Notes under the pieces: generated by a model
Told to the model about the DNA's origin: nothing
The model's database searches: none
Seen by the model: the letters and a program-made list of their open reading frames with translations, nothing else
NCBI RefSeq assembly: GCF_044003965.1
Contig: NZ_JBAWKC010000003.1
Span: 501,234-565,233 of the forward strand
Length of the DNA: 64,000 nucleotides
DNA from: Yeosuana aquiaggeris
GTDB lineage: Bacteria > Bacteroidota > Bacteroidia > Flavobacteriales > Flavobacteriaceae
Direction of reading: 5' to 3'
Translations under genes and position numbers: made by a program
Shown: piece by piece, positions 17,153-26,778 of the stretch
Layout of the letters: each line of letters starts with the position of its first letter
Position numbering within the stretch: position 1 is the first letter of the stretch

Positions 17153-18661
17153 TTAAAATAACTCCTCACTATCAATGTCTAAGGATTGAATGAAATCAAT
17201 TGAAGTATTGATGTCATCATGTAAAACTCTGTCATCCGTTACAAAAGAGATGTCTTTTCTGTATATTTTCAATATAGATTCAATAAATTCAGAAGATTTT
17301 AATGGCGTTCTAAAAAATAAAGCTTGTGAGGCATTAAATAATTCTATAGCCAAAATGCGTTCCACATTATTTACCAACATATAGGCTTGCGTAGCTGCAT
17401 TAGCACCCATACTCACATGATCTTCCTGACCGTTTGAAGACACTATAGAATCAACACTTGCAGGCGTTGCTAATTGTTTGTTCGCACTTACAATACTTGC
17501 TGCCGTATATTGAGGAATCATAAAACCAGAATTTAAACCGGGATTATTAACTAAAAATACTGGCAAACCTCTTAATCCTGATACTAATTGAAAGGTTCTC
17601 CTTTCAGATATATTTCCTAATTCAGCCATGGCTATTTTTAAATAATCAAAAGCTAATGCCAAAGGCTGACCATGAAAATTTCCTCCTGAAATAATTTTGT
17701 CTTCCTCCACAAAAATATTAGGATTATCTGTGACTGAATTAATTTCAGTCATAAACGTTTTAGTTACAAAACTTAAAGTGTCTTTAGAAGCGCCATGCAC
17801 CTGAGGCATGCATCTAAAAGAGTACGGGTCTTGAACATGTTTTTTTGGTTGATTGATTAAATCACTCCCTTCCAAAAACTCCCTTATTCGTTTGGCTGTT
17901 TCTAATTGACCGTTATGAGGTCTTACTAAGTGAACCAATTCATTAAATGGCTCTATTCTACCGTCAAATGCATCTAATGACATACTGCCAATCAAATCTG
18001 CTAAATAAGCCAGTTTATGTGATTTCAAAATTATATAAACCCCATAAGCACTCATAAATTGAGTTCCATTTAGAAGAGCCAGTCCTTCTTTTGATTGTAA
18101 AGAAATAGGGTGCCATTCAAACTGATTTTGAACCTCAGAAACAGACAACTCTTTTCCTTTAAAAACGACATTTCCTTTTCCAATTAAAGGTAGAGATAAA
18201 TGTGCTAAAGGCGCTAAATCACCGGAAGCACCTAAGGAACCCTGTGTATAAACAATTGGTAAAATATCATGGTTATAAAAATCAATCAGTCTTTCAATGG
18301 TTTTTAATTGAATGCCACTATGACCATAGCTCAAGGATTGTATTTTAAAAAGCAGCATTAATTTCACAATCTCATCTGGTACACGATCTCCGGTCCCACA
18401 GGCGTGAGACATGACTAAATTCTCTTGAAGTATGGTGAGATTCTCTTTTGATATTTTTACATTATACAAGGCACCAAAACCAGTGTTAATACCGTAAATA
18501 GGTTTATTCTGACCTTTTAGTTTATTATCTAAATAAGCTCTGCACTTATTTATTTTTACAATAGATTCTTCTGAGAGTTGTAGTCTTTTTTGTTCAGATA
18601 TAATACGTTTTATGGTAGTTAAATCCAAAACTTTTGAAGAAATGATATGATAGGGATTCAT
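17153..18661 (-). CDS. hutH: histidine ammonia-lyase
   Basis: 502 residues, the usual size. The autocatalytic MIO cofactor forms from Ala145-Ser146-Gly147 in GSLGASGDLAPLAHL; the catalytic YGINTGFG (56-63) and NGTQFMSAYG, QDPYSFRCMPQ and FHGQPLALAFD blocks are intact. It deaminates L-histidine to urocanate and ammonia, the first step of histidine degradation. No other hut gene (hutU, hutI, hutG) lies in the window, so a secondary-metabolite role (histidine or tyrosine lyase) cannot be excluded, although the MIO surroundings fit HAL. Confidence 0.92.
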   Translation of the reverse strand: MNPYHIISSKVLDLTTIKRIISEQKRLQLSEESIVKINKCRAYLDNKLKGQNKPIYGINTGFGALYNVKISKENLTILQENLVMSHACGTGDRVPDEIVKLMLLFKIQSLSYGHSGIQLKTIERLIDFYNHDILPIVYTQGSLGASGDLAPLAHLSLPLIGKGNVVFKGKELSVSEVQNQFEWHPISLQSKEGLALLNGTQFMSAYGVYIILKSHKLAYLADLIGSMSLDAFDGRIEPFNELVHLVRPHNGQLETAKRIREFLEGSDLINQPKKHVQDPYSFRCMPQVHGASKDTLSFVTKTFMTEINSVTDNPNIFVEEDKIISGGNFHGQPLALAFDYLKIAMAELGNISERRTFQLVSGLRGLPVFLVNNPGLNSGFMIPQYTAASIVSANKQLATPASVDSIVSSNGQEDHVSMGANAATQAYMLVNNVERILAIELFNASQALFFRTPLKSSEFIESILKIYRKDISFVTDDRVLHDDINTSIDFIQSLDIDSEELF

Positions 18662-18786
18662 TGAATATTTTAATTTAATCCAAAAGTCTACATTCCGTAT
18701 AAATTACACAACAAATGTTAATAATTAATAAATTTATCTGCTTAAAACTTAGAAATATTTATTTTTACGTTATAAAATAAATAAAA

Positions 18787-19836
18787 ATGAAAAAAACTAT
18801 TTTGTTATTAAGCGTTTTAGGGATTTTAGCCTGTAAAAATGAACCTAAAGATTATGTATTATTTACAGGAAAAATAATTGATAAAAACAGTGACAGCATC
18901 GTTATTAGCAATAGAGAATATACTAAAACCATTAAAGTAAATGAAGACGGCACCTTTAGTGACACCTTAAAAGTGGCGGACGGAAAATATAACTTTTACG
19001 ATGGTGGAGAAAGTACCACACTGTTTTTGAAAAACGGGTATGAATTAAACATGAATTTAGATGCTAAAATGTTTGATGAAACCATAAGTTATTCAGGTAT
19101 TGGTGCAGAAACCAATAATTACCTGGCTAAAAAAGCGCTAATGCAGGAAACAATTTACCCGCCAAGTTTGTTTGATTTTGAAGAGCCAGAATTTAAATCG
19201 AAAATTTCAGATATTAATGCTTCATTAAGTGATTTTTTAGAATCAAATAAAGCTATTGATACTGCTTTATATGCCTCTGAAAGAAGCGAAATTGACCAGT
19301 TCATGGATGAAATGTTAGGTTACTACTCCAAGCAAAAGGAATATAAAGAAAAGAGAGCTGCAGAATTTGCAGATTTATTAGGAATCCCATCTCCTGCTTT
19401 CGTTAATTATGAAAATTACAAAGGCGGAACAAGTTCCTTATCAGATTTTAAAGGGAAATACGTGTATGTTGATGTCTGGGCAACTTGGTGTGGTCCGTGT
19501 AAAGCTGAAATACCTTCGTTAAAAGAAATCGAAAAAAATTATCATGGAAAAAACATAGAATTCGTGAGTATTTCTGTAGATAATGGCAGAGGGTATAAAG
19601 AAAAAACCGTAGAAGCTTCAAAAGAAGGTTGGAAAAAAATGATTGCTGAAAAGGAAATGGGCGGCACACAATTATTTGCCGATAAAGCTTGGGAATCAGA
19701 TTTTACAAGAGGTTTTAAAGTGAATAGTATTCCTAGATTTATTTTAATTGGTCCTGACGGAACAGTTGTTAATCCAGATGCTCCGAGACCTTCAAGTCCA
19801 AAACTCTTACAACTTTTTAATAGTTTAGAACTGTAA
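18787..19836 (+). CDS. TlpA-like thioredoxin-fold lipoprotein
   Basis: 349 residues. Lipoprotein signal peptide MKKTILLLSVLGILAC, with Cys16 as the lipid site, so membrane-anchored on the periplasmic side. An N-terminal beta domain (DUF4369-like, about 20-110) and a helical linker precede the thioredoxin domain, with the redox motif WCGPCK (C235/C238) and a cis-Pro near SIPRF. This architecture is common in Bacteroidetes and is expected to act in periplasmic disulfide reduction, for example cytochrome maturation; the target is unknown. Single gene, closed by the terminator at 19842-19870. Confidence 0.9.
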   Translation: MKKTILLLSVLGILACKNEPKDYVLFTGKIIDKNSDSIVISNREYTKTIKVNEDGTFSDTLKVADGKYNFYDGGESTTLFLKNGYELNMNLDAKMFDETISYSGIGAETNNYLAKKALMQETIYPPSLFDFEEPEFKSKISDINASLSDFLESNKAIDTALYASERSEIDQFMDEMLGYYSKQKEYKEKRAAEFADLLGIPSPAFVNYENYKGGTSSLSDFKGKYVYVDVWATWCGPCKAEIPSLKEIEKNYHGKNIEFVSISVDNGRGYKEKTVEASKEGWKKMIAEKEMGGTQLFADKAWESDFTRGFKVNSIPRFILIGPDGTVVNPDAPRPSSPKLLQLFNSLEL

Positions 19837-19841
19837 GAAAT

Positions 19842-19870
19842 AAAAAAAGCTGCTAATAGCAGCTTTTTTT
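19842..19870. terminator. bidirectional rho-independent terminator
   Basis: GCTGCT and AGCAGC form a perfect stem with a 3-base AAT loop, flanked by seven A and seven T residues. It serves the TlpA gene on the plus strand and the convergent NAD(P)HX repair gene, whose stop codon (19869-19871) overlaps it. Confidence 0.95.
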
Positions 19871-21416
19871 ATGCATCATCTTTATGTTTTTCTGAAGATG
19901 TTTCAGGTTGTTTAAATAAATCCATATAAGCCGCTCCTAAATACTCAATTACATGGCTAGCGATTAAACTTTGATAGCCATAGTCTTCAACAGCAATATC
20001 TGCAGATTTCCCATGCAAATAGACTCCAAAAACAGCGGCAGATAAAGGATTGTAACCTTGTGAAATTAATCCTGTAATAATTCCAGTTAATACATCACCA
20101 GAACCTGCTGTGGACAACCCCGGATTTCCGGTAGCGTTGATGTAAAATTTATTTTCAAAAACTGTAATTGTATTAGCACCTTTTATCACTAAAACAACTT
20201 TATGTTTATTTGAAAATTCTTTAGCCTTTTCTAATTTTTCAAAATCATGACTCCATGTTCCTATTAACCTTTCTAATTCTTTAGGATGCGGTGTTAAAAC
20301 GGTTTCCTCTGGTAATAACTCCAAAAAATGAGGATGATTGGATAATATATTCAAGCCATCCGCATCAATAACCATTGGCACTTTATTAGTTTCTAATAAA
20401 ACCTTAAATGCCTCCACAGTTTTCATATTGACCCCTACGCCTATTCCAAAAGCAATGACTGAAGGACTAAAATTAAATTCAACATTAGTAATATAATCAT
20501 CATTTGCATCGGTAATCACCATGGCTTCAGGAAATGAAGATTGTAATACTTGATATCCACATTTCGGAATAAAAGCGGTCACTAAACCAGCGCCGGCACT
20601 TAATGCGCCTCTACTTGCTAAAGTTACCGCACCCATTTTACCATAGCTACCTCCAATTATTAAACTATGACCAAACTGCCCTTTGTGAGAAAATTTATCT
20701 CTAGGGATATAAATTGGAATAGCTTCGTACTTTCCAATTAAATTAAATGTTGTGTTTGTGTTTGTCAAAAATTCAGAATCCAAACCTATATCCAAAACTT
20801 CCCAATTGATAGTAAATTTACCCGTTTTAGGCAAAAAGAATACTAATTTCGGTGATGCAAAACTCAAGGTATAAGATGCCAAAACAACACAGTCGTCATC
20901 TAATGGGATACTATCAGTCTGCAGGCCAGACGGAATATCAATTGATAACGTAAAGGCTTTTGATTTTCTAAGATGAATAAATAATTTTTTTACCCAATCC
21001 GCAACAGGTCTGTTAAGGCCAATACCAAAAATAGCATCTACAATAACATGATCTTGTTTGATTTCTGGAAAATCATCCTGATTATGCACAAATTCAGGCC
21101 ACTTTTTAGTTATATTTTTAACTCTGTCATAATTAATTAAAAAATCTTTGCTTCGTTTATCACTATAATTTACAATGTAGGTTTTAACATTATAACCTTC
21201 TAAAATCAAGTGTCTTGCCAAAACCATTCCGTCTCCACCATTATTTCCAATACCACAGAAAATATGTATTGGCACCTGTGCTCCTTGCATTCTCAGATTT
21301 ATCCAATTGAAAATTTGAGTACCAGCTCTTTCCATTAAATCTGTAGAAGATATTTTTTGACGCTCAATGGTTAGCTGATCGCCTTCATAAATTTGTTCTT
21401 TAGAAAATAGTTTCAT
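19869..21416 (-). CDS. nnr: bifunctional NAD(P)H-hydrate epimerase / ADP-dependent dehydratase
   Basis: 515 residues. Residues 1-210 are the YjeF N-terminal epimerase domain (GIGNNGGDGMVLARHL, VDAIFGIGLNRPV); residues 225-505 are the ribokinase-like dehydratase domain (HKGQFGHSLIIGGSYGKMGA, DADGLNILS, LTPHPKELERL, AGSGDVLTGII). Together they repair the damaged hydrates of NADH and NADPH (NAD(P)HX), the dehydratase using ADP. This two-domain fusion is usual in bacteria. Cytoplasmic. It stands alone on the minus strand and shares the terminator with the TlpA-like gene. Confidence 0.95.
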   Translation of the reverse strand: MKLFSKEQIYEGDQLTIERQKISSTDLMERAGTQIFNWINLRMQGAQVPIHIFCGIGNNGGDGMVLARHLILEGYNVKTYIVNYSDKRSKDFLINYDRVKNITKKWPEFVHNQDDFPEIKQDHVIVDAIFGIGLNRPVADWVKKLFIHLRKSKAFTLSIDIPSGLQTDSIPLDDDCVVLASYTLSFASPKLVFFLPKTGKFTINWEVLDIGLDSEFLTNTNTTFNLIGKYEAIPIYIPRDKFSHKGQFGHSLIIGGSYGKMGAVTLASRGALSAGAGLVTAFIPKCGYQVLQSSFPEAMVITDANDDYITNVEFNFSPSVIAFGIGVGVNMKTVEAFKVLLETNKVPMVIDADGLNILSNHPHFLELLPEETVLTPHPKELERLIGTWSHDFEKLEKAKEFSNKHKVVLVIKGANTITVFENKFYINATGNPGLSTAGSGDVLTGIITGLISQGYNPLSAAVFGVYLHGKSADIAVEDYGYQSLIASHVIEYLGAAYMDLFKQPETSSEKHKDDA

Positions 21417-21493
21417 GGATTGTAAAGAGATTTAAAATAAAATATAGAATTCATGTTTTTGAATGGAGAAAATAAAGCTACAATTTAGGCAAT

Positions 21494-21528
21494 AAAAAAA
21501 TCCTTAGCTAAATTTCATCTAAGGATTT
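21494..21528 (-). terminator. rho-independent terminator of the T9SS-secreted protein gene
   Basis: Read on the minus strand, AAATCCTTAG pairs with CTAAGGATTT, and seven T residues follow. It lies 42 bases after the stop of the gene at 21570-22853. Confidence 0.9.
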
Positions 21529-21569
21529 GAGTAAATTTTTTTAAAAACTGAAAGAAGCCCTTAAAATAT

Positions 21570-22853
21570 CTATTCTTTAATAAACTTTATTATTTCAAAA
21601 TTTTCTAATTTTAAAAGATACATGCCTTTAGTCAGTGATTTCACCTCTATTTTATCATCATTTGTTACGGTACCTCGCTTTACTTGTTTTCCCTGCATAT
21701 TATAAATAGTATAATTTTCAGATTCGGCTAAACCAGAAAGACTTATATAATTAGTTGAAGGGTTTGGGTATGTTTTAATTTTTGCTTTAAAATCAATTTC
21801 TATATCCTGAAGGTCATTGGTATCTATAGAACTTAGACTTCCATAAGATACCCCCTTTGAATTTTTAGCATAAGTTCTGATATAATAGATGGAGTTTGCT
21901 AATAAACTTTCTAATTCATAACTAAAAGAACCTATTCCACTGCCAAGGGTTATTTTATTATCAGATATTGTTGGAAGACTCTCAGAGGTACTGTAAACTA
22001 TTCCTTTTTCAGTGACATCATCCCCTCTATCATCGGTAACATCTCCACTTATATCTATTTGCTTTGTATAATTATTTAATACAGAACTGCCGATAACCAC
22101 TGGCGCCCCTGCTTCTATACTAGTTGACCCTCCTTTTAGACTAATAATATAATTATCAAATTTTGTAATTCTGTGACCACCAAAAGCAAAGTAGGCGTAT
22201 ATTATTTTAGAGTTAGCCATTGCCTTATTTTGAACTTTCCATGTTTTGGTTTCAATCGGATCATTAGGATTTATAAGAGTTCCATCTTCATTGGATGGAT
22301 ATATGTTAACTGTCATATCAAAATAACTGTTGCCTAACAAATCAATTGATAAAACCGCTAAATACCATTTATCTGGAGACGTGCTATTTAACACATCGGG
22401 GTTAGTCCATTTACCAGATTCAGCAGTTAATCCACTATTAAAAATAAAGCCACCACCATGCACAGAAATCCCTAGACCTGCATTTGGAGCCGCATAGAAA
22501 TGATGTGTTGCCTTAGGGTTTGAAGTAAAACCAAAACCACCATAACCACTGTTATACTCACTTTTAAAATATGTTTTAAATTCATAATGAGCACCTTTCC
22601 CAGAGATGGAGTAACCTTGTTTAGATGTAAAAACCTCATCGGTTTCACCTAATACATTTACAGTACCAGAACCACCTATTCCATCTTTCTGACCCTGTGT
22701 GATAAGTTTAGAATTACCACCTTGTGTAAAATCAGTCTGTAACTGATTTGTAGTATTAAAATCAAATACATTAGTGACTTGTGCCTGGATAGAAAAATAG
22801 CTTAAAACCAAAAGAACTATTAAACTATAACTTTGAAGGGTTTTTGATGTCAT
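21570..22853 (-). CDS. T9SS-secreted protein with C-terminal sorting domain
   Basis: 427 residues from the ATG at 22853; the frame can be extended to a TTG at 22904, but the ATG is followed directly by the signal peptide (LIVLLVLSYFSIQAQ). The middle carries a lectin- or laminin-like beta domain of unknown binding specificity, then a fibronectin-type region (about 265-350, TSESLPTISDN and SIYYIRTYAKNSKGVSYG). The last ~75 residues are a type A T9SS sorting domain (YPNPSTNYISLSG, IYNMQGKQV, LTKGMYLLKL). It is probably exported across the outer membrane by the gliding/Por machinery and anchored or released; function unknown. Confidence 0.9.
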   Translation of the reverse strand: MTSKTLQSYSLIVLLVLSYFSIQAQVTNVFDFNTTNQLQTDFTQGGNSKLITQGQKDGIGGSGTVNVLGETDEVFTSKQGYSISGKGAHYEFKTYFKSEYNSGYGGFGFTSNPKATHHFYAAPNAGLGISVHGGGFIFNSGLTAESGKWTNPDVLNSTSPDKWYLAVLSIDLLGNSYFDMTVNIYPSNEDGTLINPNDPIETKTWKVQNKAMANSKIIYAYFAFGGHRITKFDNYIISLKGGSTSIEAGAPVVIGSSVLNNYTKQIDISGDVTDDRGDDVTEKGIVYSTSESLPTISDNKITLGSGIGSFSYELESLLANSIYYIRTYAKNSKGVSYGSLSSIDTNDLQDIEIDFKAKIKTYPNPSTNYISLSGLAESENYTIYNMQGKQVKRGTVTNDDKIEVKSLTKGMYLLKLENFEIIKFIKE

Positions 22854-23188
22854 TTTTAGGATTATATAATTAACGCATACAAATATAGAATTTTTTTGAT
22901 ACAAAACACACTTAAACGTTATATTTTTACACTTTATCGAATAAATACTAGAATATATTCAGTATATTCTTACTTTTTTATTAAAAAATAAAATTTTACT
23001 CGCCAAATGAGTTTAGAAAATTGTGAATTTTGATTAAAGTGAAATGATTAATATAATAGGAGACTTATTTAATTGTTATCATTTTTTTATTTAACAATCA
23101 ATTAAGTTCATTTTATTCTACGAAAAAAGCCTCATAATAAGAATACCGTAAAAAAATAAGTTTAGTTTTTTTATAAGTATAATTGTAA
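22854..23188. other. intergenic region with no gene seen
   Basis: 335 bases between the divergently transcribed T9SS gene and the threonine operon. It is AT-rich and full of stop codons in all frames. I see no tRNA, riboswitch core or convincing small gene. It presumably holds the promoters of both flanking genes; only the thr-side box (23189-23196) is recognisable. Confidence 0.6.
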
Positions 23189-23196
23189 TACTTTTG
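23189..23196 (+). promoter_or_regulatory. candidate -7 promoter box of the threonine operon
   Basis: TACTTTTG, a perfect TAnnTTTG match, 19 bases before the ATG of the leader peptide. A start near 23201-23203 would place that ATG close to the 5' end of the mRNA, as expected for an attenuator leader. Confidence 0.6.
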
Positions 23197-23215
23197 AAGA
23201 GTATTTTTCTAAAAA

Positions 23216-23320
23216 ATGAATCATTTAAACCAAAATCCAACTCATTTACGTTCCTTTTCAGCAAGAGGAAATACTTCTATTTTTGTTACAACTACAGTTA
23301 TTACTACCCTTTGGGGTTGA
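23216..23320 (+). CDS. thrL: thr operon leader peptide (attenuator)
   Basis: A complete 34-codon frame from ATG to TGA lying 85 bases before thrA. Its C-terminal half reads TSIFVTTTVITTLWG: six Thr, two Ile and two Val within 12 residues, the run expected of a peptide that senses charged tRNA for threonine and isoleucine. The N-terminal half is unremarkable (MNHLNQNPTHLRSFSARGN). It follows a perfect promoter box. Starved ribosomes should stall in the Thr run and change folding of the downstream leader. I found only weak AT-rich hairpins after it, no clear GC-rich terminator with a T-run, so the switch itself is not resolved. Confidence 0.8.
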   Translation: MNHLNQNPTHLRSFSARGNTSIFVTTTVITTLWG

Positions 23321-23405
23321 TAATCATATATACTTCAGGCCATTTTCGTAATTTATTAAAATTACCACTATAAAAATATTTTATTAAAACATTAACTCAT
23401 TACAA

Positions 23406-25850
23406 ATGAAAGTTTTAAAATTTGGCGGAACATCGGTGGGTTCTGCAAAAAATATAAATAACGTCATTGATATTCTCAATTCTTACGCAGAAAAAGATAC
23501 TATCATATGCGTAGTTTCTGCAGTTGGTGGTATCACTGATAAATTATTACTGGCTGGTAGCTTAGCTAAAAATAAAGACGCTGGTTTTTCTAAAACTTTT
23601 AATACCATTAAAGAAATTCATTTAGATATTATTAAAGAATTAATACCTTTTTCAAATGAAACAATCTTAAATGTAATTAGTGATAAATTAGAAACACTCA
23701 ACAGTTTATTAGAAGGTATTTATCTTATTAATGAATTATCTCAAAAGACATCGGATAAATTAACCAGCTATGGCGAGTTACTATCATCATATATCATAGC
23801 GGAAGCAATGAAGTCCAGAGGATTGTCAGCGGAATTAAAAAATTCTCAGGAATTGATTATCACTAACTCCAATTTTACAAAAGCCGACGTAGATTATAAG
23901 CAAACTAATAAAAATATCCGGGAGTATTTTAAATCAACTAAGCAAAAAATTACTATTTGTCCTGGATTCATTTCACATTCAAAAACAGGCGAACAAACCA
24001 CCTTAGGTAGAGGTGGTTCAGATTTTACAGCTGCCATTGTTGCAGCCGCTTTAAAAGTAGAACAGCTGGAAATATGGACCGATGTTAGTGGTATGTTCAC
24101 AACCAACCCAAAATTGGTAAAACAGGCCTATCCCATTGAAAAATTATCTTATCAGGAAGCCATGGAATTATCGCACTTTGGGGCCAAAGTATTATATCCA
24201 CCAACGGTGCAGCCAGTTCTTGACTTAAACATTCCAATTCATATTAAAAACACTTTAGATCCGGAGTCAGTTGGAACAATTATCTCCAATAATCATATCA
24301 ATTCAGGTATACCGGTTAAAGGCATTAGCAATATTAACAACATTGCCTTGCTTACACTTCAGGGAAGCGGCATGATTGGAATTCCTGGCTTTTCAAAACG
24401 CTTATTTGAAACCTTATCTCAAGAAAAGATCAACGTCATTTTAATCACACAAGCGTCTTCTGAACATAGTATTTGTATAGGAATTGATGATAAAGATGCA
24501 GACGTAGCAAAAAGCGCTATTGATACTACTTTTGAAAACGAAATTGCCTTAAATAAAATTGATCCAATTATTGTTGAAGCTGGTTTATCCATTATTGCAC
24601 TGATAGGTGATAATATGAAAAACCATCAGGGCATTAGTGGAAAAATGTTTAGTTCTCTTGGAAAAAATAATATCAACATAAGAGCAATTGCTCAAGGGGC
24701 TTCAGAAAAAAATATCTCAGCGGTCATCCTTCAAAATGATGTAAAAAAAGCTTTAAACTGCTTACATGAACAATTCTTTGAAATAAAAACCAAACAGTTG
24801 AATGTTTTTATTACGGGTGTTGGAAATGTTGGAGAAAGACTTATTGAACAGATCAAACAACAAAAAAAATATTTAAAAGAACAATTAAAAATCAGCTTAC
24901 ATGTTGTTGGTTTATCAAATTCCAGAACGATGGTTTTTGATGATGATGGGTTAGATTTAAATACCTGGAAAGAACAATTGCAAAAAGGAGAAAAGGCCAG
25001 TTTACAAGGGTTCCTTGCCCAAATAAAAACGCTTAATTTAAGAAATAGTATTTTTGTTGATGTTACTGCTAATGAAGAAGTAGCCGGTTTATATCCAGAG
25101 TATTTAAGACAAAGTATTGGTGTTGTGGCCTGTAATAAAATTGCCTGCTCAAGTAATTATGAAAACTACAAATTATTAAAAAGATTATCTTTAAAATACA
25201 ATGCCCCTTTATTATTTGAAACTAATGTGGGTGCAGGTTTACCAATAATAGACACCTTAAACAATTTAATAGCTTCAGGTGATAAAATCACATCCATTCA
25301 AGCAGTGTTATCTGGAAGTTTGAATTTTGTTTTTAATAATTTTAATAATTCAACTACCTTTCATGAGGTGGTTAAACAAGCACAGGTAGAAGGTTACACA
25401 GAGCCCGATCCGCGTATTGATTTAAGCGGTGTAGACGTCGCGAGAAAAATATTAATTTTAGCCAGAGAAAGTGGTCTCGAAATGGATTTGGAAGCTATTG
25501 AAAATACGTCCTTCTTAACAAAGGCTAATTTGGAAACCAAATCGGTTGATGATTTTTATAAATCTTTGATTTCAGATGAAGCACATTTTCAAAAATTGTA
25601 CGCTTCAGCCCAGTCAAAGAATTGTCAGTTGAAATATGTGGCTCAACTAAACAATGGAAAAGCGAGTGTTGGTCTACAGGAAATTCCAGAAGGGCATCCG
25701 TTTTACAATTTAGAAGGAAAAGATAATATCGTGATGTTTTATACACAACGTTATCCTGAACAACCAATGATTATAAAAGGTGCTGGTGCTGGTGCTGATG
25801 TAACAGCCTCAGGGTTATTTGCAGACATAATACGCATTGGAAACAAGTAA
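23406..25850 (+). CDS. thrA: bifunctional aspartokinase / homoserine dehydrogenase
   Basis: 814 residues. The aspartokinase domain runs from the start motif KFGGTSVGSAKN (residues 4-15) to about 290 (GRGGSDFTAAIVAAAL, WTDVSGMFTTNP). Two ACT domains follow (about 310-455). The homoserine dehydrogenase domain begins near FITGVGNVGERL (NAD-binding) and includes GAGLPIIDTLNNL and GYTEPDPRIDLSGVDVARK. It catalyses the first and third steps from aspartate to homoserine; the ACT domains usually give threonine feedback inhibition. First structural gene of thrABC, 85 bases after the leader peptide; thrB starts 4 bases downstream. Confidence 0.98.
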   Translation: MKVLKFGGTSVGSAKNINNVIDILNSYAEKDTIICVVSAVGGITDKLLLAGSLAKNKDAGFSKTFNTIKEIHLDIIKELIPFSNETILNVISDKLETLNSLLEGIYLINELSQKTSDKLTSYGELLSSYIIAEAMKSRGLSAELKNSQELIITNSNFTKADVDYKQTNKNIREYFKSTKQKITICPGFISHSKTGEQTTLGRGGSDFTAAIVAAALKVEQLEIWTDVSGMFTTNPKLVKQAYPIEKLSYQEAMELSHFGAKVLYPPTVQPVLDLNIPIHIKNTLDPESVGTIISNNHINSGIPVKGISNINNIALLTLQGSGMIGIPGFSKRLFETLSQEKINVILITQASSEHSICIGIDDKDADVAKSAIDTTFENEIALNKIDPIIVEAGLSIIALIGDNMKNHQGISGKMFSSLGKNNINIRAIAQGASEKNISAVILQNDVKKALNCLHEQFFEIKTKQLNVFITGVGNVGERLIEQIKQQKKYLKEQLKISLHVVGLSNSRTMVFDDDGLDLNTWKEQLQKGEKASLQGFLAQIKTLNLRNSIFVDVTANEEVAGLYPEYLRQSIGVVACNKIACSSNYENYKLLKRLSLKYNAPLLFETNVGAGLPIIDTLNNLIASGDKITSIQAVLSGSLNFVFNNFNNSTTFHEVVKQAQVEGYTEPDPRIDLSGVDVARKILILARESGLEMDLEAIENTSFLTKANLETKSVDDFYKSLISDEAHFQKLYASAQSKNCQLKYVAQLNNGKASVGLQEIPEGHPFYNLEGKDNIVMFYTQRYPEQPMIIKGAGAGADVTASGLFADIIRIGNK

Positions 25851-25854
25851 GAGT

Positions 25855-26778
25855 ATGAATGAAATTAAAATATTTTGCCCAGGAACCGTATCTAACGTTG
25901 CATGCGGGTTTGATGTGCTAGGTTTTTGTCTGGACAAGGTTGGTGATGAAATGATTATCAGAAGAACCTCTAAAAAAGGTATTTATATCACTAAAATTGA
26001 AGGCTATGATTTGCCTTATGAAACAGAAAAAAATGTCGCTGGCGTTTCTGCTTTAGCTCTTATTGAAGACGCCAAACCAGATTGTGGTTTTGAAATAGAA
26101 ATCTACAAAAAAATTAAACCGGGAAGTGGTATTGGTAGCAGTGCAGCTAGTGCAGCAGGCAGTGTTTTTGGAATTAACGAGTTATTGGGCAGGCCTTATA
26201 ACAAAAAAATACTTACCTATTTTGCTATGAAAGGTGAAGCTATTGCAAGCAAATGTGAGCATGCTGATAATCTGGCACCAGCTATTTTCGGAGGCTTTGT
26301 ATTAGTTAAAAGCATTACTCCTTTAGAAATCTTACAATTGCCAACTCCGGATGATTTATATGTTACGGTAATTCACCCACAAATTGAAATAAAAACGGCA
26401 GAAGCCAGAGCTATTTTACCAAAAGAAATTCCACTACAAAAGGCCATTACACAATGGGCCAATTTAGGGAGTTTGGTACATGCCTTACACAGCAATGATT
26501 ATGATTTAATCAGTAAATCACTGCACGATGAGATTATAGAACCCTACCGAAGTCAATTAATTCCGCATTTTAGTGATGTTAAAAAGGCCGCGTTAAAGGC
26601 AGGTGCTCTAGGATGTAGTATATCAGGTTCTGGACCTTCTATTTTTAGTTTAAGTAAAGGAATTAAAACAGCTAAAGATGTGGAAGTTGCTATTAATAAT
26701 ATATATAAAACTACTGGAATTGAATTTGACATGTTTGTCTGTAAGATCAATACAGAAGGAATGAAAATAATAAGTTAA
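25855..26778 (+). CDS. thrB: homoserine kinase
   Basis: 307 residues from the ATG at 25855; an in-frame ATG at 25837 lies inside thrA and is unlikely. GHMP-kinase family: N-terminal CPGTVSNVACGFDVLGF, the ATP-binding PGSGIGSSAASAAG loop and the C-terminal GALGCSISGSGPSIFSL. It phosphorylates homoserine for threonine synthesis. The stop codon abuts the thrC ATG directly (TAAATG), so translation is probably coupled. Cytoplasmic. Confidence 0.97.
   Translation: MNEIKIFCPGTVSNVACGFDVLGFCLDKVGDEMIIRRTSKKGIYITKIEGYDLPYETEKNVAGVSALALIEDAKPDCGFEIEIYKKIKPGSGIGSSAASAAGSVFGINELLGRPYNKKILTYFAMKGEAIASKCEHADNLAPAIFGGFVLVKSITPLEILQLPTPDDLYVTVIHPQIEIKTAEARAILPKEIPLQKAITQWANLGSLVHALHSNDYDLISKSLHDEIIEPYRSQLIPHFSDVKKAALKAGALGCSISGSGPSIFSLSKGIKTAKDVEVAINNIYKTTGIEFDMFVCKINTEGMKIIS

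Noticed and set aside
23348..23365. AT hairpin GTAATTT/AAATTAC after the thr leader peptide as an intrinsic terminator
   Set aside because: It is weak, made of A:T pairs except at its base, and is not followed by a T-run. Not listed as a terminator.
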